Assembly: GCA_045105615.1 (NCBI GenBank)
Contig: JBGCDS010000007.1
Location: 1-64,000, forward strand
Source of the DNA: UBA1858 sp045105615
GTDB lineage: Bacteria > Pseudomonadota > Gammaproteobacteria > UBA4575
Length of the DNA: 64,000 nt
Reading direction: 5' to 3'
Both the position numbers and the translations under genes were made by a program. This document shows, piece by piece, positions 9,071-17,813 of the stretch. The notes under the pieces were generated by a model. The model was given only the letters and a program-made list of their open reading frames with translations. It had not been told where the DNA came from and ran no database searches. How positions within the stretch are numbered: the stretch's first letter is position 1; each line of letters begins with the position of its first letter.

Positions 9071-10471
9071 ATGGATGTTAAAAATCACTATGACATGCTT
9101 GTTATTGGTAGTGGTCCTGCCGGTAAACGTGCAGTCGTTCAAGCAGCAAAGTTAGGCAAAAAAGCTGCTGTTATTGAGCGTGCTGAGCAAGTTGGTGGTG
9201 TTTCTGTTCATACTGGCACTATCCCAAGTAAAACATTACGTGAAACTGCACTATATTTGAGCGGTTTTCGCCAGCGCACATTTTATGGAAACTCATTTCG
9301 TTTAAAAGAAGATCTTTGTGCTGAAGATTTATTTAAACGTGTTGATATGACTCGTCAGTATGAAGTTCAAGTAATGGAGAATCAGTTTTACCGAAATGGC
9401 GCCAATGTTATCCAAGGCTCAGCAGCATTTCTAGATCAACATACTGTACAAGTCACTAATTGTGGAAATGTAGATACATATACCGCTGACTTTATATTGA
9501 TTGCGACTGGCACCCATCCATTTAGGCCTGAACATATTCCTTTTGATGGTTGTAATGTCGTTGATAGTGATGAAATTCTTAATATTAAGGAAATACCACG
9601 AAGCTTAGCCGTAATAGGTGCAGGTGTCATAGGTATAGAATATGCCACTATCTTTGCAGCTCTCGACGCGCAAATTACAGTAATTGATATTAAAGAAAAA
9701 TTTCTTGAGTTTATTGATAAAGAAATTGTTGATGAATTAGAACATGAGATGCGTAGCTCAGGTGCAACATTCTGCTTGGGCGATAGTGTAGATGAAATCA
9801 CTATAGATGGTGCAGGGCAAGTGACAACTAAATTAACTAGTGGTCGCACGGTAGTGACTGATGTTGTTCTATTCGCTTCAGGACGTACCGGTACAATCCA
9901 AGATTTACAACTAGAAAATGCTGGATTGACAGCTGATAAACGAGGGCGAATTAGCATTAACGAAAACTACCAAACTGATGTTTCTAATATTTATGCAGCT
10001 GGCGATGTAGTAGGTTTTCCAGCATTAGCTGCAACATCAATGGAACAAGGTAGGCATGCTACTTGCCATGCATTTCATGTAAAAGTTGATAATAAACCTA
10101 GAAATTTCCCTTATGGTATCTATTCAGTGCCTGAAGTTAGTATGGTCGGAATGACAGAGCAAGAAGTCAAAGCTGAGGGTATTGCATATGAAGTTGGTAT
10201 TGCACGATTTGGTGAAACTTCTCGAGGCCTAATAAGTGGGCGTACAGAAGGTATGCTGAAAATGATCTTTTCTATTGATAATGGCAAGTTACTTGGTGTG
10301 CATATCATCGGGGAAGGAGCGACAGAGCTAATTCATATTGGCCAAGCAATCTTTACCTTAGAACAGGGGATTGATTACTTTATAGAAACTACTTTTAATT
10401 ACCCTACTTTAGCAGAGGCTTATAAAATTGCCGCACTGAATGCTTGGAACAGAATGTCAGCGCGACAATAG
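9071..10471 (+). CDS. sthA: soluble (Si-specific) pyridine nucleotide transhydrogenase
   Basis: 466 residues, the same length as E. coli SthA. It is a cytoplasmic FAD flavoprotein that moves hydride between NADPH and NAD+, lowering excess NADPH. Motifs: FAD loop VIGSGPAGKRA (11-21), GGVSVHTGTIPSKTLRE around residues 42-58, where the redox-active disulfide of related lipoamide dehydrogenases is replaced by V and T as is typical for SthA, NAD(P) loop AVIGAGVIGIEYA (about 178-190), and YAAGDVVGFPALA near 310. It has its own 110-bp upstream region and sits, oddly, between two chemotaxis transcription units; it converges with cheX. Confidence 0.95.
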   Translation: MDVKNHYDMLVIGSGPAGKRAVVQAAKLGKKAAVIERAEQVGGVSVHTGTIPSKTLRETALYLSGFRQRTFYGNSFRLKEDLCAEDLFKRVDMTRQYEVQVMENQFYRNGANVIQGSAAFLDQHTVQVTNCGNVDTYTADFILIATGTHPFRPEHIPFDGCNVVDSDEILNIKEIPRSLAVIGAGVIGIEYATIFAALDAQITVIDIKEKFLEFIDKEIVDELEHEMRSSGATFCLGDSVDEITIDGAGQVTTKLTSGRTVVTDVVLFASGRTGTIQDLQLENAGLTADKRGRISINENYQTDVSNIYAAGDVVGFPALAATSMEQGRHATCHAFHVKVDNKPRNFPYGIYSVPEVSMVGMTEQEVKAEGIAYEVGIARFGETSRGLISGRTEGMLKMIFSIDNGKLLGVHIIGEGATELIHIGQAIFTLEQGIDYFIETTFNYPTLAEAYKIAALNAWNRMSARQ

Positions 10472-10482
10472 ACTACAAAAAT

Positions 10483-10947
10483 TTAAACTAAATACATAGA
10501 GCTAGAGCCACTTCCATATCCAGGAATGTCCATTTCGATATGCAGATCAGTATAAGCATTCTTGAAAACATCTTGAACATCAGCAGGAATATCACTAGGG
10601 CCAACTAACATTTCTTTAATACGCATGTCGGGAGTAGTGCCATCGGAGAAGAAAGAAACACCAATATTTAAAACTTCATATAGGTTGTCGCGTAGACTTT
10701 CTTCGATATCTCCACTCTTTATGTTTTCATCAGCAATATCAGCAGGCATCATAGATAACGCTGCTGCAGTGTAGCAAGCACATGAGTAATCCATCACTAT
10801 GACGCCAGTAGTTTTTCCTTCGCCATCCGAATAACTACCGATGACAACCTTATTGCTAGTATCAAGAGGTTTGGAATCTTTTACTTCGATGTCTTTGCCA
10901 AATAATGGATCTAATGTTTTTTTAACCATCCTTGATTCGATAGGCAT
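10483..10947 (-). CDS. cheX: CheX/CheC-type CheY-P phosphatase
   Basis: 154 residues. The CheC/CheX/FliY phosphatase signature D-x3-E-x2-N-x22-P is exactly present: DNLYEVLN (about 90-97) and, 22 residues later, the proline of GPSDIP. Only one such helix motif is seen, as in CheX (CheC and CheY-phosphatase FliY have two). Family members dephosphorylate CheY-P and so set the signal lifetime. It is cotranscribed with the cheY gene 12 bp upstream, which is its likely substrate. The match is by motif and context; the overall sequence is divergent, so the symbol is tentative. Confidence 0.75.
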   Translation of the reverse strand: MPIESRMVKKTLDPLFGKDIEVKDSKPLDTSNKVVIGSYSDGEGKTTGVIVMDYSCACYTAAALSMMPADIADENIKSGDIEESLRDNLYEVLNIGVSFFSDGTTPDMRIKEMLVGPSDIPADVQDVFKNAYTDLHIEMDIPGYGSGSSSMYLV

Positions 10948-10959
10948 TATTAATCTCCT

Positions 10960-11325
10960 TTAAATATTTAATGCAGGTTTGATAGAGTTCTCAAAAGACT
11001 CTGGTGTAAATGGCTTTGCTATTAAAAAATTTGCACCTGTATCAGTCGCGAGGTCCCTCATTTTTTCAGATGCTTCTGTAGTAACAAATCCAAATTTCAC
11101 ATTGTTGCCACTTTCTCTGACAGCAGCTAAGAACTCGATGCCATTCATTTCTGGCATGTTCCAGTCTGAAATTACTAAATCAGGGTTTTCTGCTTCTACT
11201 TGCTTTAAGCCTTCCTGGCCATTTTCTGCTTCTACAGTAGTGTGGTCACCAATCTCAGTTTGTCTGAGGATTCGTTTAACGATAAGGCGCATGGCCCTGC
11301 TGTCATCAACGATAAGAATTTTCAT
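10960..11325 (-). CDS. cheY: CheY-like single-domain response regulator
   Basis: 121 residues from the ATG at 11325. Receiver landmarks: acidic pair LIVDDSRAM (Asp 7-8), phosphoacceptor in VISDWNMPEMNGIEF (about Asp 54), Thr of VTTEAS and Lys of IAKPF. DWNMPEMNG is the block found in E. coli CheY, which makes it the better candidate of the two receivers here for the motor-binding CheY. The downstream start is preferred over the longer frame (to 11394) because AAAGG lies 8 bp before it and the extra N-terminal residues do not belong to the fold. First gene of a two-gene operon with cheX; a sigma28 promoter lies at 11379-11405. Confidence 0.88.
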   Translation of the reverse strand: MKILIVDDSRAMRLIVKRILRQTEIGDHTTVEAENGQEGLKQVEAENPDLVISDWNMPEMNGIEFLAAVRESGNNVKFGFVTTEASEKMRDLATDTGANFLIAKPFTPESFENSIKPALNI

Positions 11326-11378
11326 ATTTTGAACCTTTATAAATAGAATTTTTTGTAGTCGTCTTATGGACATTAAAT

Positions 11379-11405
11379 ATATCGACCAATGCATAGGAAT
11401 ATTTA
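11379..11405 (-). promoter_or_regulatory. sigma28 (FliA)-type promoter of cheY-cheX
   Basis: On the minus strand: TAAATATT (11405-11398), 11 bp, then GTCGATAT (11386-11379). Against TAAAGTTT-N11-GCCGATAA each element matches six of eight positions and spacing is ideal. The start site would be near 11372, about 47 nt upstream of the cheY ATG. Confidence 0.6.
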
Positions 11406-11509
11406 GTGATACTGATCAATTGATTGGTCATAAATGGTAGTGAAATACAGACTAACGAAATTGTTTTTAATTCTATGAAAAATATAAGAAAAATACGCTA
11501 AATCGAGAC

Positions 11510-11536
11510 TAAATAAAATTTTATTCATGCCGATGT
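11510..11536 (+). promoter_or_regulatory. sigma28 (FliA)-type promoter of the main che operon
   Basis: TAAATAAA (11510-11517), 11 bp, GCCGATGT (11529-11536). The -10 keeps GCCGAT exactly, and the -35 keeps the TAAA core. The start site would be near 11543, leaving a 95-nt leader before the MCP ATG at 11638. Together with the minus-strand promoter at 11379 it explains the 312-bp spacer between cheY and the second MCP; nothing else is seen there except a 16-mer shared with the region upstream of the first MCP. Confidence 0.6.
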
Positions 11537-11637
11537 ATTGAGGAACGAAAGCATGTGAAGAAATTTCTCATGGGGGAATATTGGTTTGTTCTAGAAAATG
11601 AACTAATAAGCAATAATGAATGTAAAGGAATGTGAAC

Positions 11638-14388
11638 ATGAAATACCTTTCTAATATCACCCTTAGAACAAAGGTCTTAGCAATAGTGGCTGCCTTGTCG
11701 CTGCCAATATTATATTTAAGCTACTTATATGTTACTGAGCATAAAGAAATTATTGATTCTAAAAAATTAGAAATTAGTGGCTTAGACTATCAGGACAAGC
11801 TGAGACCACTTTTAAAGAGTATTGCAGTTCATCGAGGTGTAACAGCGTCATTCCTTGGTGGTAATGAATCACTGTCTGGAAAATTAAAGTCATCTTCAAA
11901 TCAGATTGATAAAGATATTGCCGCTCTTGAAGAGTTTGATCAATACTGGCAAGAAAAGTTCTCAACCATTTCAGTATTGACGGACTTAAAAATGAATTGG
12001 GAAGCATTGAAATCTGAGAATTTAGATTTAAGGAAAAGAGAAAACTTTGATAAGCATTCAGAGCTTATTAAATCAGTGCAGAAATATTTATCACATATTG
12101 CCTATGAATCTGGTTTAAATACAGAATCTGATCCTGTGTCTTCATATTTGATAAAGCTAATAACAGAAAATTTACCGAGCGTGCTTGAAAACCTTGGGAA
12201 GCTACGAGGAATAACGAGTGCAATTGCAACAAGACAATATCTTGAAGATGGTGAAAATTCAATTGTGATGACATATGAAGCAAATGCAAATAATTCAATT
12301 GATGCATTTAATCAAACAATGCAAGGTGTCTTTGTTGTTAGTAGCGAAGTAACAGATATTTTTGTAGAAAAGCTTAATAAGTTTAATGTGCAAGTTGCAG
12401 CTTATGAGCAAAGTAATCATAAGTTAATGAATGATGTTATGGCATTGATGAATGCTAATGGTACTGAGCATTTCTCTGAAGGAACTATGGCGATAGAAAC
12501 AGGCTTTAGCTTTTATATAAATGCTTTAGAAAAAATACGCGAAAACTTACAAGTTAGTATTGAACGATCAACAACAGAATTATATTCAGTGTGTGCAATT
12601 GCTGCTGCTTTGTTTATATTTGCAGTGCTTTTAAGTTATTTTGTGCTGACAGATCTTTCTAAAAACTTTAATAAGATAACAGGCTTGTTTAAGAATATTC
12701 AGAATGGGAAATATGATAATAAGATTGATGTAGAAGGTAATACTGAAATAGCAAATATACTTTCTGGAATTTCTTCTATGCAATCTGGGTTGAAAGAATC
12801 TATAGAGAAAGATCAAAGAGCTGCAAGAGAAAATGGACGGATTAAACAAGCATTAGACAATGTGACTTCAAGTGTCATGGTGTCGAATTCAGAGGATATT
12901 ATTATCTATTTGAATAATGCTGGTGTTGAGATGTTTAAAGGTATTGAGTCTGGCATATCATCTCAAATCCCAGGATTTACTGTGGATAATATTATAGGTA
13001 CGAAACTGTCTGATTTTATGAATCAAACTGGGAAAGATACACCATTCGCTAACAATTCTGATCAAATTTCTACATCCACTATAGCAGTTGGTGATCTCAC
13101 ATTGGAAGTGACTTCAGGTCCTGTTAAAGATGATAGTTCTAGTCAAATCGGCATGGTGCTTGAATGGCAAGATAGAACTCAGGAACTTGCGATTGAAGCA
13201 GAAGTAGAAGAACTAGTGAAGTCTGCTTTAGATGGTGATTTGACCAATAGAATAGAAATTAATGGTAAAGAAGGTTTCTATAAATTCTTAAGTGAGGGCA
13301 TTAATGATCTAGTCGATGTTTCTGATCGGGTAATTAACGATACTATCCGCGTTTTAAGCGCAATGGCTAAGGGTGATTTAACACAAAAAATAGATGCTGA
13401 GTACTATGGTGCTTTCGATAAGTTAAAAAATGATGCCAATCAAACTATTGAGAAATTAACCGATATTGTTAGTCGCATTAAAGAATCAAGTGGTTTAGTT
13501 AACTCTGCATCTAGTGAAATATCACAGGGCAATTTAAATCTAAGTAACCGAACTGAAGCACAGGCTAGTAGTTTAGAAGAGACGTCAGCCAGCATGACAG
13601 AGATGACAAGTACTGTTCAAAATAATGCTGAAAATGCTAAGCAAGCAAAAATTCTAGCAAATAATTCACGTCAACAAGCAGAAAGTGGTGGAGAAGTTGT
13701 AAGTAAAGCAGTTGCTGCCATGGATAAGATTAACAATGCTAGTAATAAAATTGCCGATATTATCGGTGTGATAGATGAGATTGCTTTTCAAACTAATTTA
13801 TTAGCATTGAATGCCGCTGTTGAAGCAGCTAGAGCTGGTGAGCAGGGCCGTGGATTTGCAGTCGTCGCCAGTGAGGTGAGAAATCTTGCAGGTCGTAGTG
13901 CTACAGCAGCTAAAGAGATTAAAGATTTAATTGAGGATAGTGTTGTTAAAGTTAAAGAGGGCGCTAAGTTGGTTAATCAATCAGGCGAAACACTTAATGA
14001 GATTACCAATAGTATTAAAGAAGTGGATGACATTATTGGTGACATCACTGTTGCTAGCCAAGAACAATCATTAGGTATTGAACAGGCAAACAAATCTATT
14101 TTAGAAATGGATGGTACGACACAACAAAATGCTGCGTTGGTTGAGGAAATATCTGCATCCGCGGAATCAATGAACGAACAAAGTAATGAATTAAATAACT
14201 TAGTTGAGTTCTTTGTCGTTGCAAATAATGCTGCATCTTCCAGTGGTGTATTGGTCGATCGTCGCTCGCAAGATCGACCATGGTCTGGAGATGTATCCTC
14301 TGATGTTTCTTCGAATGAATTTCAAGACTTTTCTATGCCTAAAGCAATTGGTGATGGTGTAGAAGATCATGATTGGGAAAAATTTTAA
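11638..14388 (+). CDS. methyl-accepting chemotaxis protein, helical sensor domain
   Basis: 916 residues from the ATG at 11638 (AAAGGA 8 bp upstream; a GTG six bases earlier is too close to it). TM1 about 13-31, a mostly helical periplasmic domain of about 280 residues reminiscent of nitrate/nitrite-sensing or four-helix-bundle sensors (VHRGVTASFLGG and KLRGITSAIATRQ), TM2 about 314-338. The cytoplasmic part mirrors the first MCP: PAS-like region (about 400-515), HAMP-like repeats (DGDLTNRIEI, KGDLTQKIDA), and the hairpin tip NLLALNAAVEAARAGEQG. The C-terminus HDWEKF is again a W-x-x-F tether. It heads the operon with cheY, cheA and cheW. Ligand unknown. Confidence 0.93.
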   Translation: MKYLSNITLRTKVLAIVAALSLPILYLSYLYVTEHKEIIDSKKLEISGLDYQDKLRPLLKSIAVHRGVTASFLGGNESLSGKLKSSSNQIDKDIAALEEFDQYWQEKFSTISVLTDLKMNWEALKSENLDLRKRENFDKHSELIKSVQKYLSHIAYESGLNTESDPVSSYLIKLITENLPSVLENLGKLRGITSAIATRQYLEDGENSIVMTYEANANNSIDAFNQTMQGVFVVSSEVTDIFVEKLNKFNVQVAAYEQSNHKLMNDVMALMNANGTEHFSEGTMAIETGFSFYINALEKIRENLQVSIERSTTELYSVCAIAAALFIFAVLLSYFVLTDLSKNFNKITGLFKNIQNGKYDNKIDVEGNTEIANILSGISSMQSGLKESIEKDQRAARENGRIKQALDNVTSSVMVSNSEDIIIYLNNAGVEMFKGIESGISSQIPGFTVDNIIGTKLSDFMNQTGKDTPFANNSDQISTSTIAVGDLTLEVTSGPVKDDSSSQIGMVLEWQDRTQELAIEAEVEELVKSALDGDLTNRIEINGKEGFYKFLSEGINDLVDVSDRVINDTIRVLSAMAKGDLTQKIDAEYYGAFDKLKNDANQTIEKLTDIVSRIKESSGLVNSASSEISQGNLNLSNRTEAQASSLEETSASMTEMTSTVQNNAENAKQAKILANNSRQQAESGGEVVSKAVAAMDKINNASNKIADIIGVIDEIAFQTNLLALNAAVEAARAGEQGRGFAVVASEVRNLAGRSATAAKEIKDLIEDSVVKVKEGAKLVNQSGETLNEITNSIKEVDDIIGDITVASQEQSLGIEQANKSILEMDGTTQQNAALVEEISASAESMNEQSNELNNLVEFFVVANNAASSSGVLVDRRSQDRPWSGDVSSDVSSNEFQDFSMPKAIGDGVEDHDWEKF

Positions 14389-14421
14389 TACATACATAAT
14401 TATTTTTAACGGAGAGATTTT

Positions 14422-14781
14422 ATGGCAAGAATTATGGCAGTGGATGATTCGCCTTCAATTCGAAAAATGGTTACGGTGACTTTGATGTCAAGTGGTCATG
14501 AAGTGATTTCTGCAGAAGATGGTGTGGATGCATACGAATTAGCTAAAAAAGAAAATGTAGATTTGGTGATTACTGATTTGTATATGCCGAATCTTGATGG
14601 GATCGGGTTGGTTAGTAAATTACGCACTTTAGATAACTATCGTTATTTGCCTATACTTTTTTTAACCACTGAGTCGAGCCCAGATATGAAGCAACGTGGT
14701 AAGCAAGCAGGTGCAACAGGATGGATTGTGAAACCATTTGAACCATCACAGTTGTTATCAACATTAGATAAAGTGCTTTAA
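14422..14781 (+). CDS. CheY-like response regulator in the che operon
   Basis: 119 residues, a single receiver domain: MAVDDSPSIRKMV with the acidic pair, phosphoacceptor Asp in LVITDLYMPNLDGIGL (about residue 54), FLTTESSP and WIVKPFEP with the conserved Thr and Lys. GGAGAG is 8 bp before the ATG. It lies directly upstream of cheA. The DLYMPNLDG block differs from the DWNMPEMNG of the other cheY at 10960, so this one may act as a phosphate sink or adaptation regulator and not as the motor regulator; that division of labour is inference. Confidence 0.9.
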   Translation: MARIMAVDDSPSIRKMVTVTLMSSGHEVISAEDGVDAYELAKKENVDLVITDLYMPNLDGIGLVSKLRTLDNYRYLPILFLTTESSPDMKQRGKQAGATGWIVKPFEPSQLLSTLDKVL

Positions 14782-14801
14782 CGTATAATTGGAGATTTTT
14801 C

Positions 14802-16973
14802 GTGTCAGCAGATTTTGAATTAGATGAAATTACAGAGATTTTCCTAGAAGAAAGCTTAGAAGGCTTAGATACGATGGAAACTGGCTTGTTAGGTTTAGAA
14901 GCTGGTGAAGCGGATGAAGAAATAATGAATGACATATTCCGTGCTGCTCACTCTATTAAGGGAGGTGCAGGTACATTTGGCTTTATGGATGTATCGGAAT
15001 TCACTCATGGTGTAGAAACACTATTAGATGAAATGAGAGCGGGTGATAGAGACGTCACGCCTGATGCAGTTCAATTATTACTGCGTAGTGTTGACAGACT
15101 GCGCGCGATGATGGACGAGATCCAATCTAATGGGCAGGTAGACACCTCGCAAAATGAAGAGCTAGAAAAAGAAATTATGCTGATGCTTGAGTCATCACCT
15201 AGTGATGCACCAAGTGAATCAGAAAAACAAGATAATATTGAAGCACAATCAGATCAGCCATCCACAATAGAGCTCATCGAAGTCAATGACATGGACGGTG
15301 CAACACCTGAAAAAGAGGGAGATGCCCGCTGGGTAATTGAATTCTCTCCTCATTTGCATTTATTGCAAAAAGGTAATGATCCTATACGTATTTTCAATGA
15401 ATTAAGAAAATTAGGGGAATTAACTGTAATAGCAAATACTGATGATGTCCCTGAGCTTGATACATTAATTCCAGATAACTGTTATATCAATTGGAAATTA
15501 ACGCTAACAGGCATAATTACAGAAGAACAAATTTATGAAGTATTCGATTGGGTTTTAGAAGACTGTGATCTCCAAATAGAAGAAGAACTGCAATGGGTGT
15601 CTGCACAGGGACTTGATTCTTCTGCAGAAGAACAGCAGATTGAGGTAGTGGCTGAAACTGTCTCAGTTGAAGCCAAGCCTGTACAACAGTCTAAGCCTGA
15701 AGAAAAATCTGTTGCACCAAAAGCATCTAAGCCAGAAGTTGTTAAAGCTGCAAAAGCACCAAAAGAGTCTACTTCAATACGCGTTAGCATTGAAAAAGTT
15801 GATGCATTGTTAAATCTCGTTGGTGAACTTGTTATTACACAGTCAATGCTAAAAAGATTTAGTACTGAAGTTAATAGTGAAGATTTAAAGGACCTTGGTG
15901 AGGGCTTAACACAATTAGAGCGCTATACAAGAGAACTGCAAGAGAATGTTATGGACATTCGTATGCTACCTATCAGTTTCACTTTTAACCGTTTCCCACG
16001 TCTAGTACATGATATTAGTCGGAAACTAGGTAAAAAAGTTGAATTAGATGTCATTGGTGAACAAACAGAGTTAGATAAAACTGTTTTAGAGAAAATTGGT
16101 GATCCATTAGTCCATCTTATCCGTAACTCATTAGACCATGGTATTGAAGAACCTGCAGACCGAGTCGCAAGCGGTAAGCCTGAAGTCGGTAAGCTGACAT
16201 TGAGTGCTACTCAAGAAGGTGGAAATATTGTTATTCGTGTCAACGATGACGGTGCAGGTATCAATAAAGAAAAATTGGTTAAGAAAGCAATTGAAAAAGG
16301 CGTTATTGGCCCTGATGATCAGCTATCAGATGAGCGAATTCTTAATTTAATATTCCATGCTGGTTTCTCTACTGTCGAACAGGTAAGTGATTTGTCTGGT
16401 CGTGGTGTAGGTATGGATGTAGTGCGACGCAATATTAAAGATCTTGGTGGTCGTGTAGAAGTCACATCTGAAATGGGCATTGGTACTTCATTTACTATTC
16501 GTCTGCCTCTAACGCTCGCGATTCTTGATGGACAGTTAGTCCGTGTTGGTGAAGAAACTTATATCATGTCTCTGCTTTCCATTGTTGAAACCGTGTTGCT
16601 TAAAGAGAATGATATTAATGATATTGCTGGTCGCGCAGACGTTTATCAAATGCGTGGTGAGTACATTCCTATTATATGGTTAAAAGACATTTTGCAAGGT
16701 AATCCAAAAAATCCAGAAGCAAACAGAGAAGGTTTGTTGGTCGTCGTTGAGGCTGATGGTAGGCGAGTAGGTTTGTTTGTTGATGAGTTGCTTGATCAAC
16801 AACAAGTCGTTATTAAAAATTTGGATGACAACTTTAAACAAATAGATGGTGTGTCAGGTGCGACTATTCTAGGTGATGGCACTGTTTCATTGATTTTGGA
16901 TATACCAGGGGTTCTGCATGGCTGTTTGGATAGCTACGATCCAGTAGCACCTAAAGAACAACACGCAGCTTAA
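14802..16973 (+). CDS. cheA: chemotaxis histidine kinase CheA
   Basis: 723 residues (E. coli 654). The P1 Hpt domain carries the phosphorylated histidine at residue 50 in FRAAHSIKGGAGTFGF. A long acidic and Ala/Lys-rich linker region (about 125-320) replaces or surrounds the P2 domain. Dimerisation helices P3 start at INSVDALLN-like RVSIEKVDALLNLVGELV; the ATPase P4 has HLIRNSLDHGIE (N box), NDDGAGI (G1) and GRGVGMDVV (G2); P5 at the C-terminus is CheW-like. The GTG start has GGAG 8-11 bp upstream. It autophosphorylates under MCP/CheW control and feeds phosphate to CheY and CheB. Confidence 0.97.
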   Translation: MSADFELDEITEIFLEESLEGLDTMETGLLGLEAGEADEEIMNDIFRAAHSIKGGAGTFGFMDVSEFTHGVETLLDEMRAGDRDVTPDAVQLLLRSVDRLRAMMDEIQSNGQVDTSQNEELEKEIMLMLESSPSDAPSESEKQDNIEAQSDQPSTIELIEVNDMDGATPEKEGDARWVIEFSPHLHLLQKGNDPIRIFNELRKLGELTVIANTDDVPELDTLIPDNCYINWKLTLTGIITEEQIYEVFDWVLEDCDLQIEEELQWVSAQGLDSSAEEQQIEVVAETVSVEAKPVQQSKPEEKSVAPKASKPEVVKAAKAPKESTSIRVSIEKVDALLNLVGELVITQSMLKRFSTEVNSEDLKDLGEGLTQLERYTRELQENVMDIRMLPISFTFNRFPRLVHDISRKLGKKVELDVIGEQTELDKTVLEKIGDPLVHLIRNSLDHGIEEPADRVASGKPEVGKLTLSATQEGGNIVIRVNDDGAGINKEKLVKKAIEKGVIGPDDQLSDERILNLIFHAGFSTVEQVSDLSGRGVGMDVVRRNIKDLGGRVEVTSEMGIGTSFTIRLPLTLAILDGQLVRVGEETYIMSLLSIVETVLLKENDINDIAGRADVYQMRGEYIPIIWLKDILQGNPKNPEANREGLLVVVEADGRRVGLFVDELLDQQQVVIKNLDDNFKQIDGVSGATILGDGTVSLILDIPGVLHGCLDSYDPVAPKEQHAA

Positions 16974-17007
16974 TCAATAAATATAGAAAATTAAGGAGTT
17001 AAACGAT

Positions 17008-17529
17008 ATGCAATCAGCAGCAGAAATAAATCCAAATGATGAGCAATACTCAGAAGAGGATTCGGAACAATATCTAACATTTAAATTGGCTGGTGAAGAA
17101 TACGGTGTTGAAATATTACGCGTACAGGGCATTCAAGGGTTGCAAAAGGTCACGACAATTCCTAATACACCAGAATATATACTTGGTGTGATTAATTTGC
17201 GTGGTGAAATTGTACCGGTAATAGATCTGCGAAAACGTTTTTCACTAGAATCTATTGAATTTAGCTCTACAACTGTAGTTATTGTTGTAAGGATGATTAA
17301 TGAAGGTAAAGAGAGAACCTTAGGTGTCGTTGTCGACGGTGTTTCAGAAGTGTATCGCTTTGAGCATAAAAATGTACAAGAGCCTCCAGAGTTTGGAGGT
17401 GCAATAAGTACTGAATTTCTTAAGGGACTAGCCTCTGTTGATGAGAAGATGGTGATTCTCTTGGAGATAGATCATCTGGTTAACTTTAATGATCTTACAT
17501 CAGCAGTCGATGCTAGCAGTGCTGAATAA
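17008..17529 (+). CDS. cheW: chemotaxis adaptor CheW
   Basis: 173 residues. After a short acidic N-terminus the CheW beta-barrel is complete: YLTFKLAGEEYGVEILRVQ, IPNTPEYILGVINLRGEIVPVIDLRKRF and LGVVVDGVSEV. It bridges the MCP hairpin tips and CheA P5 in the chemosensory array. AAGGAG lies about 10 bp before the ATG. Directly follows cheA in the operon. Confidence 0.96.
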   Translation: MQSAAEINPNDEQYSEEDSEQYLTFKLAGEEYGVEILRVQGIQGLQKVTTIPNTPEYILGVINLRGEIVPVIDLRKRFSLESIEFSSTTVVIVVRMINEGKERTLGVVVDGVSEVYRFEHKNVQEPPEFGGAISTEFLKGLASVDEKMVILLEIDHLVNFNDLTSAVDASSAE

Positions 17530-17567
17530 ATAGATAATCAAAAAATAATATGACTGGAGCACTAATT

Positions 17568-17813
17568 ATGTATGAATTTAAATTACCTTCATCATTAACT
17601 ATATCTAATTCAGATGAATTACTTACTAGTGTAATTGAAGCTAAAGAGAGTAATCAAAAGATACAACTAGACTCTAGTGATGTTGATACCCTAGATACAG
17701 CTGGAATCCAATTGATATGCTCTTTATGTTCAGATCATGAGCATATATCACATATTAATATGTCTGATAAAGTGAAAGAAGTGATGATGAATTTAGGTAT
17801 TACTTCTTTATGA
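17568..17813 (+). CDS. STAS-domain protein (anti-anti-sigma-like)
   Basis: 81 residues from the ATG at 17568; GGAG at 17555-17558 supports this start over the ATG at 17550. The single STAS domain is recognised by the LDSSDVDTLDTAGIQLI block, where SpoIIAA-type proteins have the phosphorylatable D-S/T-A-G; here Thr is the candidate site. Small STAS proteins occur in many chemotaxis operons with unknown function, possibly as partners of CheA or of receptor complexes. The stop codon overlaps the next start (ATGA at 17810-17813), implying coupled translation. Confidence 0.8.
   Translation: MYEFKLPSSLTISNSDELLTSVIEAKESNQKIQLDSSDVDTLDTAGIQLICSLCSDHEHISHINMSDKVKEVMMNLGITSL

Noticed and set aside
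9436..9957. 173-codon frame antisense to sthA
   Set aside because: Coding signal of SthA on the other strand is complete; the antisense product has shadow composition.
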